Assembly: GCA_964621905.1 (NCBI GenBank)
Contig: CAZUNG010000005.1
Span: forward strand, 192,815-256,814
DNA: 64,000 nucleotides
Direction of reading: 5' to 3'
DNA from: Ruminococcus_G sp964621905
Lineage (GTDB): Bacteria; Bacillota; Clostridia; Lachnospirales; Lachnospiraceae
The notes beneath the pieces were generated by a model. It was not told the DNA's origin, did no database searches, and worked only from the letters and a program-made list of their open reading frames with translations. A program made the translations under genes and the position numbers. Shown in pieces: positions 61,688-64,000 of this stretch. The number at the start of each line of letters is the position of its first letter. Within the stretch, counting starts at the first letter, position 1.

Positions 61688-62938
61688 ATGGCACAGAGAA
61701 ATATCGTTGTAGGTCAGTCCGGCGGACCGACTGCTGTTATCAATTCCAGTCTTGCAGGCGTAGTTGCCGCTGCCAAAGATCTTGGCTATGACAAAATCTA
61801 TGGCATGCATCACGGAATTCAGGGATTCCTGAACGAAGATCTGGTTGATATCTCTGAATATGTAAAAGATAAAAATGACATTGAACTTCTGAAGAGAACA
61901 CCTTCTGCATTCCTCGGATCCTGCCGTTTCAAACTTCCGAAGATTGAAGGAAATGAAGAGACTTATGACAAAATCTTTGAAATCATGGAAAAGAACGAGA
62001 TTGAATGCCTGTTCTATATCGGCGGAAATGACTCCATGGATACCATCAAGATGCTGTCTGACTATGCAGAATTAAAAGGTAAAAAACAGAGATTCATGGG
62101 TGTTCCGAAGACGATTGACAACGATCTGCCGATCACGGACCATACACCGGGATACGGATCAGCAGCAAAATATATCGCCGCTTCCTTAAAAGAAGTAATC
62201 CGTGACAACTCCAGCTTCGGTATTGAGAAACCAACCGTTGTTGTTGTTGAGATCATGGGACGTCATGCAGGATGGCTGACAGCAGCGGCAGCCCTTTCAA
62301 GAGGTGAAGACTGTGAAGGACCTGATATGATTTATCTTCCGGAAGCAGACTTTGATCTGGATGACTTCATGGCGAGAGTGAAAAAACTTTCAGAAGAGAA
62401 GAGCTCCGTAGTGATCGCTGTATCCGAAGGTATCAAACTTGCTGACGGACGTTTCGTATGTGAACTTGGTTCTGCATCAGATTATGTGGACGCATTCGGA
62501 CACAAACAGCTGTCCGGCTGTGCGGTTGTCCTGACCAACAAGATCCAGTCTGAACTGGGCCTGAAGTCCCGTGCGATCGAATACTCGACATTGCAGAGGG
62601 CAGCTACTCATCTGGCATCTCTGACAGACATCAACGAAGCATTTACCGTGGGATATCTGGCATGTAAGGCGGCTGATGAAGGACAGACAGGTATGATGGT
62701 TACGATCGAAGTAGTGAATCGTGATCCATATGAAGTGGCATACAATATTTACGACATCCATGCGATCGCAAACGTGGAAAGACCGGTACCGGCTGAATGG
62801 ATCATCAACAATGGTACAGATGTAAGTGATGAATACGTTAAATACGCACGCCCGCTGATCATGGGTGAACTGACACCGATGATGGTAGAAGGTCTGCCGA
62901 GACACCTCGTATTAAACAAATCTACTTACAGAAAATAA
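61688..62938 (+). CDS. pfp: Phosphofructokinase, PPi-dependent type
   Basis: 416 aa. The PFK fold has GGNDS near residue 112 (Asp115 where ATP-PFKs have Gly) and PKTIDND (Lys141 where ATP-PFKs have Gly). These two changes are the known marks of pyrophosphate use. It phosphorylates fructose 6-phosphate with PPi, reversibly. The strong A/T-rich AGGAGG site and codon choice suggest high expression. ppdK follows after a terminator. Confidence 0.92.
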   Translation: MAQRNIVVGQSGGPTAVINSSLAGVVAAAKDLGYDKIYGMHHGIQGFLNEDLVDISEYVKDKNDIELLKRTPSAFLGSCRFKLPKIEGNEETYDKIFEIMEKNEIECLFYIGGNDSMDTIKMLSDYAELKGKKQRFMGVPKTIDNDLPITDHTPGYGSAAKYIAASLKEVIRDNSSFGIEKPTVVVVEIMGRHAGWLTAAAALSRGEDCEGPDMIYLPEADFDLDDFMARVKKLSEEKSSVVIAVSEGIKLADGRFVCELGSASDYVDAFGHKQLSGCAVVLTNKIQSELGLKSRAIEYSTLQRAATHLASLTDINEAFTVGYLACKAADEGQTGMMVTIEVVNRDPYEVAYNIYDIHAIANVERPVPAEWIINNGTDVSDEYVKYARPLIMGELTPMMVEGLPRHLVLNKSTYRK

Positions 62939-62990
62939 TGCCGCGCAAGATACACGCGAATCATAAAATTGTATAAAATCCGAGATACCG

Positions 62991-63027
62991 ACGCTTTTCG
63001 GCAGTATTTGCCGAAAAGCGTTTTTTT
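62991..63027 (+). terminator. Intrinsic terminator after the PFK gene
   Basis: ACGCTTTTCGGCA / TGCCGAAAAGCGT perfect stem with loop GTATT, then TTTTTTT. Confidence 0.95.
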
Positions 63028-63076
63028 ACTGCGTGAAAATAATTGTGTAAATTGCACAAATCATCTCAAAATATTC

Positions 63077-63104
63077 TTGACTAGAATATCATATATGTTA
63101 AGAT
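63077..63104 (+). promoter_or_regulatory. Possible promoter of ppdK
   Basis: TTGACT (63077-63082), 16-bp spacer, TAAGAT (63099-63104). The -10 is weak, but the position is right (about 45 bp before the start). Confidence 0.4.
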
Positions 63105-63147
63105 TGTATTATAAAATACCACCAAAAAGGTAGCAGGAGGAAATACG

Positions 63148-64000
63148 ATGGCGAAATGGGTTTACATGTTCAAGGAAGGCAATGCAGATATGAGGAATCT
63201 GCTGGGAGGCAAAGGCGCCAACCTGGCGGAGATGACAAACCTCGGCCTTCCGATCCCGCAGGGATTTACAGTGACAACAGAAGCGTGCACCAACTACTAT
63301 GAGAACGGGGAACAGATTTCCGATGAGATCCGGCAGCAGATCTTTGCGGCGCTCGGGGAACTGGAACAGATCCAGGGAAAGACGTTCGGCGATGTCAGCG
63401 ACCCGCTGCTGGTATCGGTGCGTTCCGGTGCGCGTGCATCCATGCCCGGCATGATGGACACGATCCTGAACCTGGGGTTAAATGATGAGGCGGTGGAGGG
63501 GTTTGCCAGGAAGACGGGGAACCCCCGCTTTGCCTACGATTCTTACCGCCGGTTCATCCAGATGTATGCGGACGTGGTGATGGAGGTGCCGAAATCCTTC
63601 TTCGAGAAGATCATCGATGAGCAGAAGGAGAAAAAGGGTGTCCAGTATGATACGGAACTGACGGTGGAGGACTTAAAGGTTCTGGTGGAGAAGTTCCAGG
63701 CCGTCTACCGGGAAGCGATGGGCGGTGAGGAGTTCCCGCAGGAGCCGCGCGAGCAGCTGATGGGTGCGGTAAAGGCGGTGTTCCGTTCCTGGGACAACCC
63801 GCGTGCGATCGTGTACCGCCGGATGAACGACATCCCGGGGGACTGGGGGACGGCGGTGAATGTGCAGGCGATGGTGTTCGGGAACATGGGGGACACCTCC
63901 GGCACGGGTGTCGCGTTCACGCGGAACCCCTCGACCGGGGAGAAGGGCATCTACGGGGAATACCTGATCAACGCCCAGGGGGAGGACGTGGTGGCCGGCG
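63148..64000 (+). CDS. ppdK: Pyruvate, phosphate dikinase (5' part, cut by window end)
   Basis: 284 codons are visible with no stop; the full enzyme is about 870-880 aa. The N-terminal ATP-grasp region shows LLGGKGANLAEMTNLGLPIPQGF, RSGARASMPGMMDT and GNMGDTSGTGVAFTRNPSTG, all diagnostic. It interconverts PEP, AMP and PPi with pyruvate, ATP and Pi. Next to a PPi-type PFK it suggests PPi-linked glycolysis. AGGAGG lies 7 bases from the ATG. The codon use is unusually GC-rich in the third position, which fits high expression. Confidence 0.96.
   Translation, partial: MAKWVYMFKEGNADMRNLLGGKGANLAEMTNLGLPIPQGFTVTTEACTNYYENGEQISDEIRQQIFAALGELEQIQGKTFGDVSDPLLVSVRSGARASMPGMMDTILNLGLNDEAVEGFARKTGNPRFAYDSYRRFIQMYADVVMEVPKSFFEKIIDEQKEKKGVQYDTELTVEDLKVLVEKFQAVYREAMGGEEFPQEPREQLMGAVKAVFRSWDNPRAIVYRRMNDIPGDWGTAVNVQAMVFGNMGDTSGTGVAFTRNPSTGEKGIYGEYLINAQGEDVVAG

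Noticed and set aside
1..64000. CRISPR array, prophage, integrase, toxin-antitoxin or restriction system
   Set aside because: No regularly spaced repeats, cas, phage structural, recombinase or methylase genes seen; the IS110 remnant is the only mobile DNA found.

Overview
The window reads as chromosome of a Gram-positive anaerobic gut-type Clostridia, most likely Lachnospiraceae (inference). The reasons are strong AGGAGG-type ribosome binding sites, very small intergenic gaps, lipoprotein-anchored binding proteins, T-box and TPP riboswitch control, an iron-sulfur type PurF, a PPi-type phosphofructokinase next to pyruvate phosphate dikinase, and several family-restricted unknowns (DUF5716-, DUF5685-, DUF1540- and DUF6449-like proteins). 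No plasmid, phage or CRISPR features were seen. The only mobile DNA recognised is a decayed IS110-family element.

Layout. 1-2.1 kb: an actin/Hsp70-fold-like protein and a TPR protein. 2.1-4.6 kb: a polar amino-acid ABC importer. 4.6-11.3 kb: purine genes purC, purF, purB and purA, with an NhaC-type antiporter inserted before purA. 11.4-15.0 kb: a beta-helix-like surface lipoprotein, a small membrane protein and a second NhaC antiporter. 15.2-17.3 kb: a zinc-ribbon, DUF5685-like, J-domain and small membrane protein set. 17.5-32.1 kb: a LacI-regulated catabolic island with a two-permease sugar importer, two 2-hydroxyacid dehydrogenases, an HpaI-type aldolase, a metallo-beta-lactamase-fold hydrolase, a zinc dehydrogenase, an aldose-epimerase-like protein and two uroporphyrinogen-decarboxylase-fold proteins. 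32.1-34.4 kb, minus strand: an AlkD-like protein, a MATE pump and tRNA-Gly(CCC). 34.4-37.6 kb: a TPP-riboswitch-controlled thiamine salvage operon (thiM, thiE, a HAD phosphatase, thiD), then a convergent PHP phosphatase. 38.3-39.2 kb: the IS110 remnant. 39.3-43.3 kb: a SEC-C protein and a YtrA-type regulator with an ABC exporter. 43.3-46.1 kb: thrS behind a T-box, and a DUF1540 protein. 46.2-53.9 kb: a second sugar importer with an isomerase, a dehydrogenase and a LacI regulator. 53.9-64 kb: a DUF5067/DUF4352-like lipoprotein, an M16C peptidase, era, recO, a small lipoprotein, glyS, a PPi-type PFK, and the start of ppdK, which is cut by the window end.

The most distinctive part is the 19-32 kb island. 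It is headed by a perfect 14-bp palindrome (TTAAATCGATTTAA) next to a consensus-like promoter. A near copy of the palindrome lies in front of the lacI gene, which suggests one repressor controlling itself and the island. The enzyme set does not match a pathway I can name. An HpaI-type aldolase and two hydroxyacid dehydrogenases point to cleavage of a 2-keto-3-deoxy acid. The two UroD/MtaA-fold proteins suggest methyl-group or decarboxylation chemistry on a modified sugar or sugar acid. The 46-53 kb island is a second, smaller sugar module with its own LacI protein. In all three importer operons a GC-rich stem-loop lies just after the binding-protein gene, which would fit differential expression of binding protein over the other genes.
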